Assembly: GCF_954871325.1 (NCBI RefSeq)
Contig: NC_088776.1
Location: 26,150,508 to 26,214,507, forward strand
Origin: Gordionus sp. m RMFG-2023
Lineage: Eukaryota > Nematomorpha > Gordioida > Chordodea > Parachordodidae
Direction of reading: 5' to 3'
Length of the DNA stretch: 64,000 bases
Shown here in pieces: positions 1 to 10,189 of this stretch. The notes beneath the pieces were generated by a model, which was not told the origin of the DNA, did not search any database, and saw only the letters and a list, made by a program, of their open reading frames with translations. Position numbers and translations under genes: made by a program. Position 1 is the stretch's first letter. Every line of letters starts with the position of its first letter.

Positions 1-308
1 CAGTGGTTGTTACTGAAGACTAATAATTATTTATAATCATTTAATCATATATTATATTATTTTATTATTGATATATAATAATTATTTATATTAATCATAT
101 ATTATATTAATATCTAAAAATCATTATTTTAGTTATATTTTGATAAATGTGATATCGAGTCAATAAATTTTTTAGATCATTTCATGAATTTTCACAATAG
201 AATTCTAATTTAAATTGTATCTGTATCAATATAACTTTTTAGAAGCTGTATCTGTATCTAGATAAATTTAAAAAGTATCTTTTAACAACTCTGGTATATA
301 TAAATAAG
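1..308. other. AT-rich stretch, no gene seen
   Basis: Low-complexity A/T-rich DNA with short ATATATT runs. I see no open frame, RNA gene or repeat end that I can support. Confidence 0.5.
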
Positions 309-530
309 ATATCTGAAGGCCTGGCACTAAACCCCGCCAGTATTTTAATTTTTTTAAATACTCCAGCCAAGTCAGATATTTTAAATCGCCATTATTAACT
401 CAAAAAATAAATATTATATATTTTAAAAAAATCCGGGCTTGGCCTAAAAATATAAAACCCAGTCCGGGCCGAAAAATTTATTTTTAAAAAAAAACCGGGC
501 CGTGCTAATGGTACCTCTTTGCAGGTCTCT
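309..530. repeat. GC-patch dispersed repeat, family 1
   Basis: Short GC-rich patches (ggcctggcac, ccgggcttggcc, gtccgggcc) alternate with A/T runs, and the copy ends in gcaggtctct. Its core aaatcgccattatta also occurs in the copies at 21197-21399 and, inverted, 27136-27424. It has the look of a small non-autonomous element; the superfamily is unknown. Confidence 0.6.
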
Positions 531-1025
531 CATATAATATCTAAAAAAATTAAAAAGTATTTAAATACAAATAATATGACGTAGAAATAAATGCCATTAT
601 GATATTTTTTAATTAGGTGTAAATAGACCGTTGCGCAAATATCGGCGGCTGGCGCAAGTTTTAAAAATTAATCGGCAGCCAGTGGCGAGCCGCTTTTTAG
701 CCACCGTCGACATAGGCAGCGTAAATCGGTGCAGCGACATAAATTTTTTTACAAAAAAACTAAATTAAAAATAACGTATAGACTACAAATATATTTAAAT
801 ATTTATTGAAAAGAAAACTATAAATTCAAACTCAATTTTCTAATTTTATAGTTATCATGCATAAAAATAATTTATTTAAATTTGTAGGACATAAGGATGA
901 CTTGAATTCAACGTCAAACCAGCGGTACTGGGCGCGCTAATTGCCGGAACATAATCTTTTGGCTAGCATGGAAAGATTAGAAATTAGATCCTCTTTTCTC
1001 TTCAAAAATTTAGTACATCCATATG
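531..1025. other. Intergenic DNA with one GC-rich patch
   Basis: Mostly A/T-rich. A GC-rich island at about 617-745 (cggcggctggcgcaag, then ccagtggcgagccgc) has partly inverted halves and looks like a different small repeat. No coding sequence is supported. Confidence 0.4.
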
Positions 1026-1259
1026 TATACCTACAAAAATACGAATCGAATCGAATAATTTATTATTCGTATTCGTATGAAAAATAATGATTATTCGATT
1101 CGAAAATTTTATTTACCAATTAAAAAAGATCTATTATAAAATTTATTTTGTAAAATTTAACTAAGGATAAAGACAAACAAATTTTATTAGTGAGACAAAA
1201 TAGAAGCATAGAAAAATCAATATAATATTCATATCTATAATGTAGAAATCTGACAACAG

Positions 1260-1799
1260 TCAATTTTTCAAACATAAAGTTTTTCGGATTGTTTCCTTCT
1301 TTAACGACATTCTGTATTTTGTAACCATATGAGCTCCAACAGAAAAGAGTCGCTCACATGGGGTTGAAGATCCCTGTATCGACAATATGTCCCTCGCCAT
1401 TTTAGATAACACGGGAAAACGGTCTCCATGTAGTTTCCACCATTCTAGTGGGTTTTTATTTGACGTTATTCTCACTTCTTTCAAATAAGTGTCAATTTCA
1501 GAAATTGGCATAACATTCTGTTTAAAAATGACATCCATATTTGATTGTATTAAAGGTTTACTTTTTGATACATCATATTTAATTTTATATTCATCAAACA
1601 TTTTCTCAAAATTATTAAATATAGTTGTAACGTTTATATTATAAGATATAAGTAGGCACTCAAGAAATTCCAGTTTAAGTCTTGGATCTAATATTGCAGA
1701 TATAATTGTTTGGAAATCTGTTAAATTATAATATGATACTATTTTTTGTTGCGCATTAATTGCGTTTATAAGCGTATTATCAAAGAGACTTAGGTGCAC
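1260..1799 (-). pseudogene. hAT transposase, C-terminal part (left arm)
   Basis: An open frame of 179 codons. Its C-terminal half holds the hAT dimerisation signature: NPLEWWKLHG, then the STPCERLFSVG block, ending KETIRKTLCLKN. In the family this region dimerises and completes the RNase H-like catalytic core (the last catalytic glutamate is in the CERLFS block). The N-terminal BED finger and the first catalytic aspartates are missing on this strand, so this is a fragment. Nearly the same peptide is encoded in the opposite direction at 3336-3695, with one visible substitution (ECLLISYN against ECLPISYN). That means a recent inverted duplication or ongoing gene conversion. Confidence 0.8.
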
Positions 1800-1901
1800 A
1801 ATTAATGATATATAAAAGGGGATGACCAGATTAAGTGTAGGATATGTTTCTCCTGATATGGCAACAGTAAAATCATAAAATGTTTTTAAGTTTAATTAAA
1901 T

Positions 1902-1975
1902 CTATATAAAATTTAATATAAGTACATGTAATAGTATTTTTAAACTTAAAACTTTATTTTTCATTTATATCCAAA
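1902..1975. repeat. Direct repeat inside the hAT derivative, copy 1
   Basis: About 75 bp starting aatctatataaaatttaat recurs in the same orientation at about 2547-2627, and inverted near 3185-3245 as part of the right arm. It marks internal duplication during assembly of the palindrome. Confidence 0.6.
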
Positions 1976-2546
1976 TCTCATAATAGACCATTACTTTAGA
2001 AATTTCTTTTACGATAGAGATGGACGAAGAAGGTAATTTATATAACACATAACATATACAATTATAATAAACTGATCCCATCACATCAAGAATGATGGGC
2101 AAACCTGATATTTCTCTTTCATTTGATGATGGAGAAATCATAAATTTGACTTTTTGCCTAAAGTTTTTACCACTTTATTTGTAAAATATTGCTAATGTGA
2201 GTTTTTCGTACTTATTTAAGTTGCATAGCTTTTTGACAATTTATTATTTCCCCACATTAAAAAGAATATTACTTTGACTTATATATTATTTTAGTTTATG
2301 TTAATAACAACAAAGTAGTGTTTAGGATAAAAGATTATCATTGAATCTCAGTAGGAATTTCTTATTGCCCAAATCAAATAATCTAAAACTTTCATTATTC
2401 TACTATGAATCAAAATTCACAAAAATTTATATTATCTTTATAAAATTATATTCTTGATTCTTTTCCCAATATAATTAAATTTTATGAACAGTGTTTGGAT
2501 TTAAAACCTATAAATCCAAATCATTTTTGTAAAAAATATTTTATAA

Positions 2547-2627
2547 GTAAATCTATATAAAATTTAATATAAGTACATGTAATAGTATTTTTAAACTTAA
2601 AACTTTATTTTTCATTTATATCCAAAT
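2547..2627. repeat. Direct repeat inside the hAT derivative, copy 2
   Basis: Near-identical to 1902-1975, including the run acatgtaatagtattttt. It lies in the unique centre between the two arms. Confidence 0.6.
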
Positions 2628-2929
2628 TCACTAAAATATATAATTTTGTGATAAATTTTTTATAAGCTATCATCTCATCTACATTTTTGGATAATTTATC
2701 AATTGTATAAGCAGTTTGTAAAAAATATTTTATAAGAAAATTCTGATATGATGATTATAGGATCTGATGATTTTGACATATATATATTACTGACTCTTAT
2801 TGATTGTCATATTGGGTTGGCTGGCTATGCTATAAATATTATAATAATATTTAATTTATTAAATAGATATTCAGCCTATTGGTATAATAGATATTTCTGA
2901 ATCAGAAAGCATTGGAGAACAAAACCAAT

Positions 2930-3165
2930 ATTCATCATCCACCTCAAATTCTATACAGTCAGGATCGGGAGGACAGAAAAATGCAAATATTTGGAAACAT
3001 TATATTTACCAAGCATCAACAGAAACTGCAAGATGTAAGATTTGTCAGGTTGAAATTAAGTGTAAAAAAAAACTACTTCAACTTTGATTAATCATTACAA
3101 ACGATTCCATCAAAAATCTTATAATAATAAATTTATTGAATCATATTTTGATAATGATATAAATA
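2930..3165 (+). pseudogene. BED-type zinc finger of a hAT transposase
   Basis: One plus frame reads NIWKHYIYQ, then TARCKICQVE; after a shift within the poly-A run near 3064-3072 the next frame continues TSTLINHYKRFHQKS. That matches the BED finger layout: aromatic W/Y, CxxC, then H-x4-H. In hAT transposases this domain binds the subterminal DNA. It lies upstream of the plus-strand C-terminal fragment at 3336, so it is probably the N-terminus of the same gene. The central catalytic part is absent, and the shift makes the copy inactive. Confidence 0.7.
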
Positions 3166-3335
3166 AAAATCATATGCACAACAATAATGATATCAAAATA
3201 CTATTACTTGTACTTATATTAAATTTTATATAGATTTAATTAAACTTAAAAACATTTTATGATTTTACTGTTGCCATATCAGGAGAAACATATCCTACAC
3301 TTAATCTGGTCATCCCCTTTTATATATCATTAATT

Positions 3336-4091
3336 GTGCACCTAAGTCTCTTTGATAATACGCTTATAAACGCAATTAATGCGCAACAAAAAATAGTATC
3401 ATATTATAATTTAACAGATTTCCAAACAATTATATCTGCAATATTAGATCCAAGACTTAAACTGGAATTTCTTGAGTGCCTACCTATATCTTATAATATA
3501 AATGTTACAACTATATTTAATAATTTTGAGAAAATGTTTGATGAATATAAAATTAAATATGATGTATCAAAAAGTAAACCTTTAATACAATCAAATATGG
3601 ATGTCATTTTTAAACAGAATGTTATGCCAATTTCTGAAATTGACACATATTTGAAAGAAGTGAGAATAACGTCAAATAAAAACCCACTAGAATGATGGAA
3701 ACTACATGGAGACCGTTTTCCCGTGTTATCTAAAATGGCGAAGGACATATTGTCGATAAAGGGATCTTCAACCCCATGTGAGTAATGTTGTTAAACGGCT
3801 CGTTTTAAGCCGATTTATAAAAGCGGCTAACTCAATATTTTAGCCAGAAAAATATTTGCTAAGCTTCATGATTTTGCTAATAGATGTCCAAACCTTTGTT
3901 CCTTCTACAAACAAAATCTTCAGGTTTGCATAATATTATTCTGGATGAAATATTGATTTAGCCGTTTTTAAAAATCGGCTCAAAACGAGCCGTTTAACAA
4001 CACTACATGTGAGCGACTCTTTTCTGTTGGACCTCATATGGCTACAAAATACAGAATGTCGTTAAAGGAGGAAACAATCCGAAAAACTTGA
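3336..4091 (+). pseudogene. hAT transposase, C-terminal part (right arm, interrupted)
   Basis: The inverted partner of 1260-1799: the peptide starts MHLSLFDNTLINAINAQQ and is almost identical to the left arm. The WW of the dimerisation block has become a stop (tgatgg at about 3694), and the PCERLF block is split by a 223-bp MITE at 3783-4005. The remainder (GPHMATKYRMSLKEETIRKT) follows the MITE. Clearly non-functional. Confidence 0.75.
3783..4005. mobile_element. hAT-like MITE with 8-bp TSD (copy 1)
   Basis: A 223-bp element with inverted ends taatgttgttaaacggctcg and cgagccgtttaacaacacta. The 8-bp duplication catgtgag flanks it at 3775-3782 and 4006-4013. The uninterrupted arm at 1260-1799 gives the empty site. 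An 8-bp TSD is typical of hAT elements. A second copy with its own TSD is at 61643-61861. Confidence 0.9.
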
Positions 4092-4165
4092 CAAATCGAA
4101 TAATCATTTTATTATTCATACAAATACGAATAATAAATGATTCGATTCGTATATTTGTAGGTATA

Positions 4166-4560
4166 GTGAAGGGGGGAGGGGCAAGATTTATGTCTTATAC
4201 CTCGGATAATAATACTATAAAAATAATATAAATATAAAATCTGGCGTAGATTTAATTCATCTTTTTTTCCTCAAAAAATTCATGTGTTATATTTTTACCC
4301 ATTTATGTCATTATAAAAAAACATTTTTTAACTCTTATAAAATCAAATATAAAATTAAAGTTTTAAATTTCAATGATAAATTTTGACACCAAGTTAGTGT
4401 TAATTTATACTAACACAATACACATAAATGATATAACCTCTTAGAGAAAATATTAATGCTCAAATTTTATATTTATTAAATAATGAAAATTGAATATTTT
4501 CCCCAAAATATTCGAATGAGAATTAAACAAGAAAACAAAAATACTTTAAATCCAGGCCCC
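4166..4560. other. Spacer downstream of the Rogdi-like gene
   Basis: A/T-rich, with a G-run (gaaggggggaggggc) directly after the hAT end. It may contain the 3' UTR or an unrecognised last exon of the minus-strand gene at 4561-5611. No frame here resembles the Rogdi C-terminus. Confidence 0.4.
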
Positions 4561-5611
4561 TTATTTTAACTCTATAAGAAATAATTTAAGAATAACTTGA
4601 GAAATATGATAATTAGGATAGCTTAGGTTATTCTTTAATGTGGTATTTATTTCTCCAGGTTTTGGTGCAACATATAAAGCTAATGTAAGTCTGGAACCAT
4701 TTAGATAAAAACTAATATCAACACCTTTTGGCAAATAATTTTTTAAAATTTTCTAAACTTAATTTTAACAAGAAAATATAATATATAAATAACCATAGTA
4801 GGGGATGAAGATATCTCTTCAAAATTTTTTCTTCTTGGTAATAATAAAGAATCCCTCCCTTTTACCAAATATATATACATGTCATCTATAATCTTCAATA
4901 TTTAATAAAATAAAATAAAAAATGATATATAAACTCTCATTAAATCAGTGATTGTAGTAAAGGTAATATTTTGATCTATTATATTTCTCAAATATTCATA
5001 TGAGAGGTAGAGAAAATTAGATGAATCTTGAACCTTAATTTTATTAAAGAAAATATAATAATCAAATATCTAACTTGTTGAAGTTTCCATGGTAAATCAG
5101 GTTGTATATTTAAATTAATAGGATTTGATGATATGGTATATTGTGTTTGATTATTTAAATGAGGATTAATTTTTAGCTCCTTTACAAATGATACTAAATT
5201 AAAATTATTACATATTAAAAAACCATTTGTTGAATATTGTCACCCATAATGGTTAAGGAGCAATCTATGCTATTTGTTACAATTTATATCAAAATAATGC
5301 AACTTAATTTAATTAATTACTTTTCACTTATTAAATGGTAAATAAGTGGTTTTGAGTAGTTTTCATTGTCTAAAAATTAATTTATATATATACACATATG
5401 TATACAAACCCCATAGATGCAAAGGATATATTTTACCACATTCCTTTATTCTATATAGATAATAAATAAATATTATAAACTTTTATTAATGAAAGAAGAT
5501 ATTTTAAGCTTTTGTTAGTATCCTCTTTTAAAAACCATTCATATTCATTTATCTAGTATAAATGTAATTAATTATTCAGTCTAATAAATTTACCAAGTTT
5601 CTATCGATCAT
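4561..5611 (-). CDS. Rogdi/Rav2-family protein, nine exons with tiny introns
   Basis: A host gene. Exons on the minus strand: 5611-5594, 5552-5481, 5443-5410, 5369-5321, 5269-5224, 5179-5075, 5033-4935, 4892-4794, 4752-4561. Introns are 41, 37, 40, 51, 44, 41, 42 and 41 nt, all GT-AG, and the frame stays open throughout (237 codons). Landmarks of the Rogdi leucine-zipper family appear in order: EYEWFLKED near the N-terminus; LTIMGDNIQQMELKI; PWKLQQVQDSSN (human ROGDI has WKLQQIQDA); LMRIIDDM, then RDSLLLPRRKNFEEISSS; LPKGVDISFYLNGSRLTLAL. Rogdi/Rav2 is known as a partner of Rabconnectin/Rav1 in V-ATPase assembly. The start is the first ATG, which gives MIDRNL before intron 1. About 50 C-terminal residues of the family are not found. 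The last exon may hold a further 37-nt intron or be truncated, so the 3' end is uncertain. Confidence 0.8.
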
Positions 5612-7101
5612 CGTTTCGTAGTTTTGTTAAAAGCAACAAAGACACATGACTTGTGAGTGGTGATATCTGTCAATTTTAACAAAAAAAAATTATGGTGATT
5701 TCCATATCAAATCAACCAAGGTTTCAATCTATTAATATGGTGTAAAAGTTTTTATTATATTTTTACATTAATCTAAAAAAGAATTAGCTAACTCACTAAA
5801 AACTATTATTTTACAAATTCGATTAAACAAAAATAAAATGTATCAAAATATATTACAAAAACAATTTAAACAAAAGCAAAATTACAAGCTAAAATAATCG
5901 TAAGTTTCTATCAACATATTAAATAAGGTTATTGTTAGAAGCTCTGATTTATAGATTTTTGAGAATAGATTTTGTTTTACATTTTTTAATATTTTATTTC
6001 ATTTCATTCAAATCCAACACTTTACAACGTAAAAAAATCGAAGAATTAAAAATAAAATATATCATAATTTTTTTTCAATATTGTCTTGTTATCAATTATT
6101 TTTTATATAATAGATAAATATTTATCATAATATAACATGTACACCCTTTTCAAGATAGTACATGCCACAATGTTCCCGTAACTATTAACAAAAATTAATC
6201 AGCGTACAAAAATTAATACATGAATCACTTATTTAAGATTTTTTTTAAATTTCTTTTTCTTGCATGTTCGACAATAATATCCGTGACAGCATTACCGTTG
6301 AGCCAATCAAAACTTCACATGGATGTTTATCTTGATATCTATTCGTTACTGTCGTAAGTTATCATCTTGCTTGCTATTGTATCGTTCATTTGTGACGTAT
6401 ACAATGATTTGATTTTTGGTTATACGATTGTTTTGATTGTTATCAAAAATTTAGTTAATAAGACATAGCTTGATTGATCCATGGCATCATTAATCAGTCC
6501 TGATCATTTTATCTTATAGTATTATTACTCTAGCATCATTATAGTTAATTGAGCAGAATCATTGTAGTTGATTGGAGGAATATTTCAAAGAGTCAATCCG
6601 ATTTTTTTTTAAAAATTACATCCAAAATGTAATCACTATTCATTCCTTTTAACATTATCCAAGATACAATTATTATTCTTTTTTTTATAACAAGAACGTA
6701 ATCACTTTAACAATTTTACTCAAACTTAATTAATAATTTTTTTTTTGATTTTTAATAAAATATAATCACGAAAATTTCAATAAAAATATTTTGCTACAAA
6801 AAATATTTTTTAATAAAATCCCTTTTTTTTTTACAAATAACTTCACAAAAATACATTTTTTTTAAAAGTATTTATTATTTCATTTCCACTATTATTTAAT
6901 TCACATAATCTTTACTTAACGCATTCCAGTTGCTTTCTCATAAACAATTTCACATTCCTTAATTTTCTAACGTTTTTGATCATTTATTTCTATCTACTAT
7001 TTTTTTCCCGTTTTATTAATTTTTAAAATTAATTACTTTTACTCAACACATTTCTTAACCTCTTTTTATCCTTTAATATCCGATTTTTAATTTTTAAAAA
7101 C
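5612..7101. other. Region upstream of the Rogdi-like gene
   Basis: A/T-rich, with no supported gene. It must hold the minus-strand gene's promoter, but no motif stands out. A 61-codon hydrophobic frame at 5932-6117 has the composition of random A/T-rich DNA. A stretch near 5697-5730 (tccatatcaaatcaacca) resembles the end of the DNA transposon at 38139-41062 and may be a relic of it. Confidence 0.4.
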
Positions 7102-7106
7102 GAAAC

Positions 7107-7403
7107 TGTTGTAATAGGATACGAAAATGTATTGATTTTTTTTGTAAAAATTAGGTTATTGATTAATTTGTAAAGAAAAATACTCGCGATTTTTATTATT
7201 GATGTTGATATTATAATTTTGATACATAAAGTTTTTGTTTTAAAGTTTTTCCGAAATTGTAAAAGAAAATTATCTTTTTTTTTGGTTTAAAAATTGTGAA
7301 AAATATATATAATAAAGAAGAATAAAAATATTTCGTATTTGACTCTAAGAAAATCTAAAAGATAAAAAAGTGTCTTCTTACTACTTCTTACGTTTTTCTA
7401 ACA
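7107..7403 (+). repeat. 5' LTR of element A
   Basis: A 297-bp TG...CA repeat. The same sequence returns at 14453-14610 plus 19980-20130. Confidence 0.9.
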
Positions 7404-7406
7404 GTT

Positions 7407-7418
7407 TGGTGCCGTTCA
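7407..7418 (+). promoter_or_regulatory. Primer-binding site of element A
   Basis: tggtgccgttca begins three bases after the LTR. It would pair with a tRNA 3' end of ...GAACGGCACCA. Confidence 0.6.
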
Positions 7419-7736
7419 TATTTAAAGATACCTGGCGGAACACCATTGACTACCATTATATAGATTAAAGGCCAAAAATTATTTAAAAAGTATTAAAAAA
7501 AAAGAGAAAAATTCAAAAAAATAGGTAAAAATATTTTTTTTTGTTTATATATAAATTTATATGAATTGTTTTTTGGTAATATTAATAATTATAGCTATAG
7601 TTTATGTTTTTTCTTTTAGAATAGTTAAAATTTTTTTAGTAAAATTACTAATAAGCTTACTATAATATAAAAAATTGAAATTAAAAAAAAAATAGTTAAA
7701 AAATAGTTAAAAAATAGTTAAAAATTTTAAAAAAAA

Positions 7737-8364
7737 ATGTGGAATAAAAAAATAATTACCACTAAAAATTATTTTGAATTAAAAGAGTTGGCACAGGGAG
7801 AGATATATGTGAGTATAATTGTATTAATAATGTTGTGGATTGGAGGATATTTATGTTATAAAAGAAATAGAAATAAAGAATTGAATAGAATAAGATGTGT
7901 AAAGCAAATTGAACAGGAAAATAGGGAAATGGAAATTGAAATTAAAAAAAAGGAAAATGAAAATGATGAAATTAAAAGAATAGAACAAGAAAAAAAAGAA
8001 ATAGAACAAGAAAAAAAAGAAATAGAACAAGAAAAAAAAGAAATAGAAATTGAAAAATTGAAAAAAGGTATGAGAGAAGAATGGGAAGCGGAAAAAAAGA
8101 AAATAGAAGAAATAGAATAAAAGAAAAGAGAGGAAAAAGAGAAAATGGAGTTAAAGAAAAAGGAAAATGGAAGGGAAATTAATAGAAGAAATTAAAATTG
8201 AGAAATTGAAAAGAGAGATGAAAATAAAATGGGAAACTGAAAGAAGGGAAACAGAGGAAATAGAATTAAAGAAAAGAGAGGAAAAAGAGAAATTGGAATT
8301 AAGGAGAAAGAAGGAAGAAATACTAGAAATAGAAATGGCAGAAATAAAAATAAAAAAGGGTTAG
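7737..8364 (+). pseudogene. Element A: membrane segment plus long coiled coil (gag position)
   Basis: The first coding region after the leader. About 25 residues in there is a hydrophobic segment (YVSIIVLIMLWIGGYLCYK), followed by a long, highly charged helix of EQEKKEI repeats typical of a coiled coil. I see no Gypsy capsid motif. Element C has a comparable hydrophobic N-terminus in the same place, so the layout is shared in the family. The role is inferred: assembly or membrane association in place of a normal capsid. The element is broken. Confidence 0.55.
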
Positions 8365-8427
8365 GGTTAGGGGAAGAAAAAAATGTAAATAAAAGAATAG
8401 AACAGAATTATAAAAGTAAAAAAGAAT

Positions 8428-8665
8428 GTTATAATTGTGGAAAATTTGGGCATTTAAGCAGAGAATGTAATGCCAAGGGAAATCCAGGAGTTATACCGAA
8501 AATATGTAAAAGATGTGGAAATAAGGGTCATAATGCAGAAGAATGTTATGTTCCAGCGGACAAATTGGTAAATGGGAACCAAAAAAATGAGATATCTTGT
8601 GAAAATTGTGGGAATTTAGGACATACTAAGGATAAATGTTATAAAAATGAACAAGGTGTTTGCAA
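8428..8665 (+). pseudogene. Element A: three CCHC zinc knuckles (nucleocapsid)
   Basis: Three CX2CX4HX4C knuckles: CYNCGKFGHLSREC, CKRCGNKGHNAEEC and CENCGNLGHTKDKC. This is the nucleocapsid part of the gag-like region and is expected to bind the element RNA. It sits directly before the protease. Three knuckles are more than most Ty3/Gypsy gags carry. Confidence 0.75.
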
Positions 8666-8969
8666 AGCGTTTCCAGCGGTGGAATACATAGGAAATGAGC
8701 AGAAAAATATAATTAAAAGAATTAATAGAGAGGATATAACTTGTTATAAGTCGAAATGTTGGGCATTATGCGAAGGATTGTACAGTAGGATGACTGTATG
8801 ATAGTGAAATAAAAACATTTGGAAGAGTTACATCAAAAAAGGAGTTGGATCTATTGAAAGAAAATATATATAAGAATAAGATAAATGATCATATTGAAAT
8901 AGAAAGAAAAAATGAAGGAAATAATAACACTTATGGGGTTTATAAAAATATGTTGGAAAATGAAACACG

Positions 8970-9350
8970 AAAAAATATACATATTAGTAATTTACCTATC
9001 TTTAAGTTGGAAGATAATGAAAACTTTAATCAATGTCCAAGAGTAAAAATGAATGTAGGAAATAAAGAGATTTGGATGTTATTAGATACAGGGGCAACAA
9101 TATCTGTGATGGGGTATAATGAATTTTACAAGTTATGGCCGAATGAACACATAATTAAAGATAGAATGAGGATAAAACAATTGAATGGTTCAGAAATTAT
9201 GGCGTTGGGAAAAGTAAATTTATCGGTATTAATAAATAACGAATTAATAAATTTGGATTTGTGGGTATTAGAAGAAAAAATTGATACAGTTTTGGGATGG
9301 AATTGGATATCAAAATTTGGTTTAGAAAATATTTTGTTGAATATATTTCA
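8970..9350 (+). pseudogene. Element A: retropepsin-like protease
   Basis: MLLDTGATISVMG carries the D-T/S-G active-site triad, and VLGWNWISKFG near the end matches the hydrophobic-G/D flap region of retroviral-type aspartic proteases. It precedes an E/K/N-rich linker and then RT. Confidence 0.8.
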
Positions 9351-10189
9351 AGGGAAAAATGAAAATAAAAATATCGAAGTATTAAAAAAATCTATAAAAG
9401 AGGTGGATGTTAAAAACTAGGGTAATAAGTTAATAAAAGAAATTATAGAAAATAATAAAATTGAGAGTATGATAAATCATAATCAAAAAATTTTGGATAA
9501 TAAAGAAAATGAATTTGTGGAAAGTAAAGTACTAAAGGATGATGAAATTAAAAATATATTAAATAATTCTGCGGAAGTTCAGAAAAATGAAAAAATTATA
9601 AGTGATAAAATGGGTCAGGAAAAACTTGATATTTTTGATAATAAAATTGATATATCTAAACCTGATATGGAAATTTAAAAAAAAATTGATTTGGAAATTG
9701 AAGATATTTCGGTTGATTTGGAAGAGTTAATAATATTTTGGAAAATTCAAAAATTAAAAAAAATAGTGATTTAGAAATTGAAAATATTTCGGTTGATCTG
9801 AAAGTGAGAAGTATTCTGGGAATTGATGATGAAAATTTTAATTTGGAAATAGACAATAAAATAATCAGGGAAATCGAGGATGGAGAATAATTATATAAAT
9901 TGTGATGAGATTTATAAAGACTCAAATTTAGAAAGGGAGAAAATACCTGTATCGCAAAAATTTCCGGTGAAATTGGTGAGAAAAAATTTTGTTAAGAATG
10001 TAAAAAAGAAATTGATGAAAGTCATGATTTAGGAATTTTAAAGGATTCCGTTAGGGATTTGGTAAATAAATATAAAGAGATTTTTAATGAAGAATTAGGT
10101 TGTTTAGTAGATTATGAGGTAGATATACGTTTGAAGGAATGATATAGTCCACAGTATTGTGCTGTACGTAGAGTACCTTTTGAATGGAG

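Larger units (their letters stand above)
1026..4165. mobile_element. Palindromic hAT-family DNA transposon derivative
   Basis: Both ends carry the inverted sequence tatacctacaaa, followed by iterated attcg/cgaat motifs. The left arm (1026 to about 1945) and right arm (about 3185-4165) are near-identical inverted copies of the 3' part of one hAT transposase gene. Between them lies unique DNA with a BED-type zinc finger on the plus strand. The right arm carries a MITE (3783-4005) and lacks about 165 bp of 3' flank that the left arm keeps. No clear 8-bp target duplication is visible. Transcription through it would give a long hairpin RNA. It is non-autonomous as it stands. Confidence 0.75.

Noticed and set aside
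5932-6117. 61-codon hydrophobic frame upstream of the Rogdi-like gene
   Set aside because: Its composition (I, F, Y, L, K) is what A/T-rich noncoding DNA gives; no start context, homology or splice structure supports it.
8341-8370. ggttagggttag, resembling a telomere repeat
   Set aside because: Only two units, inside the coding region of element A, in an E/K-rich stretch; not an interstitial telomere array.
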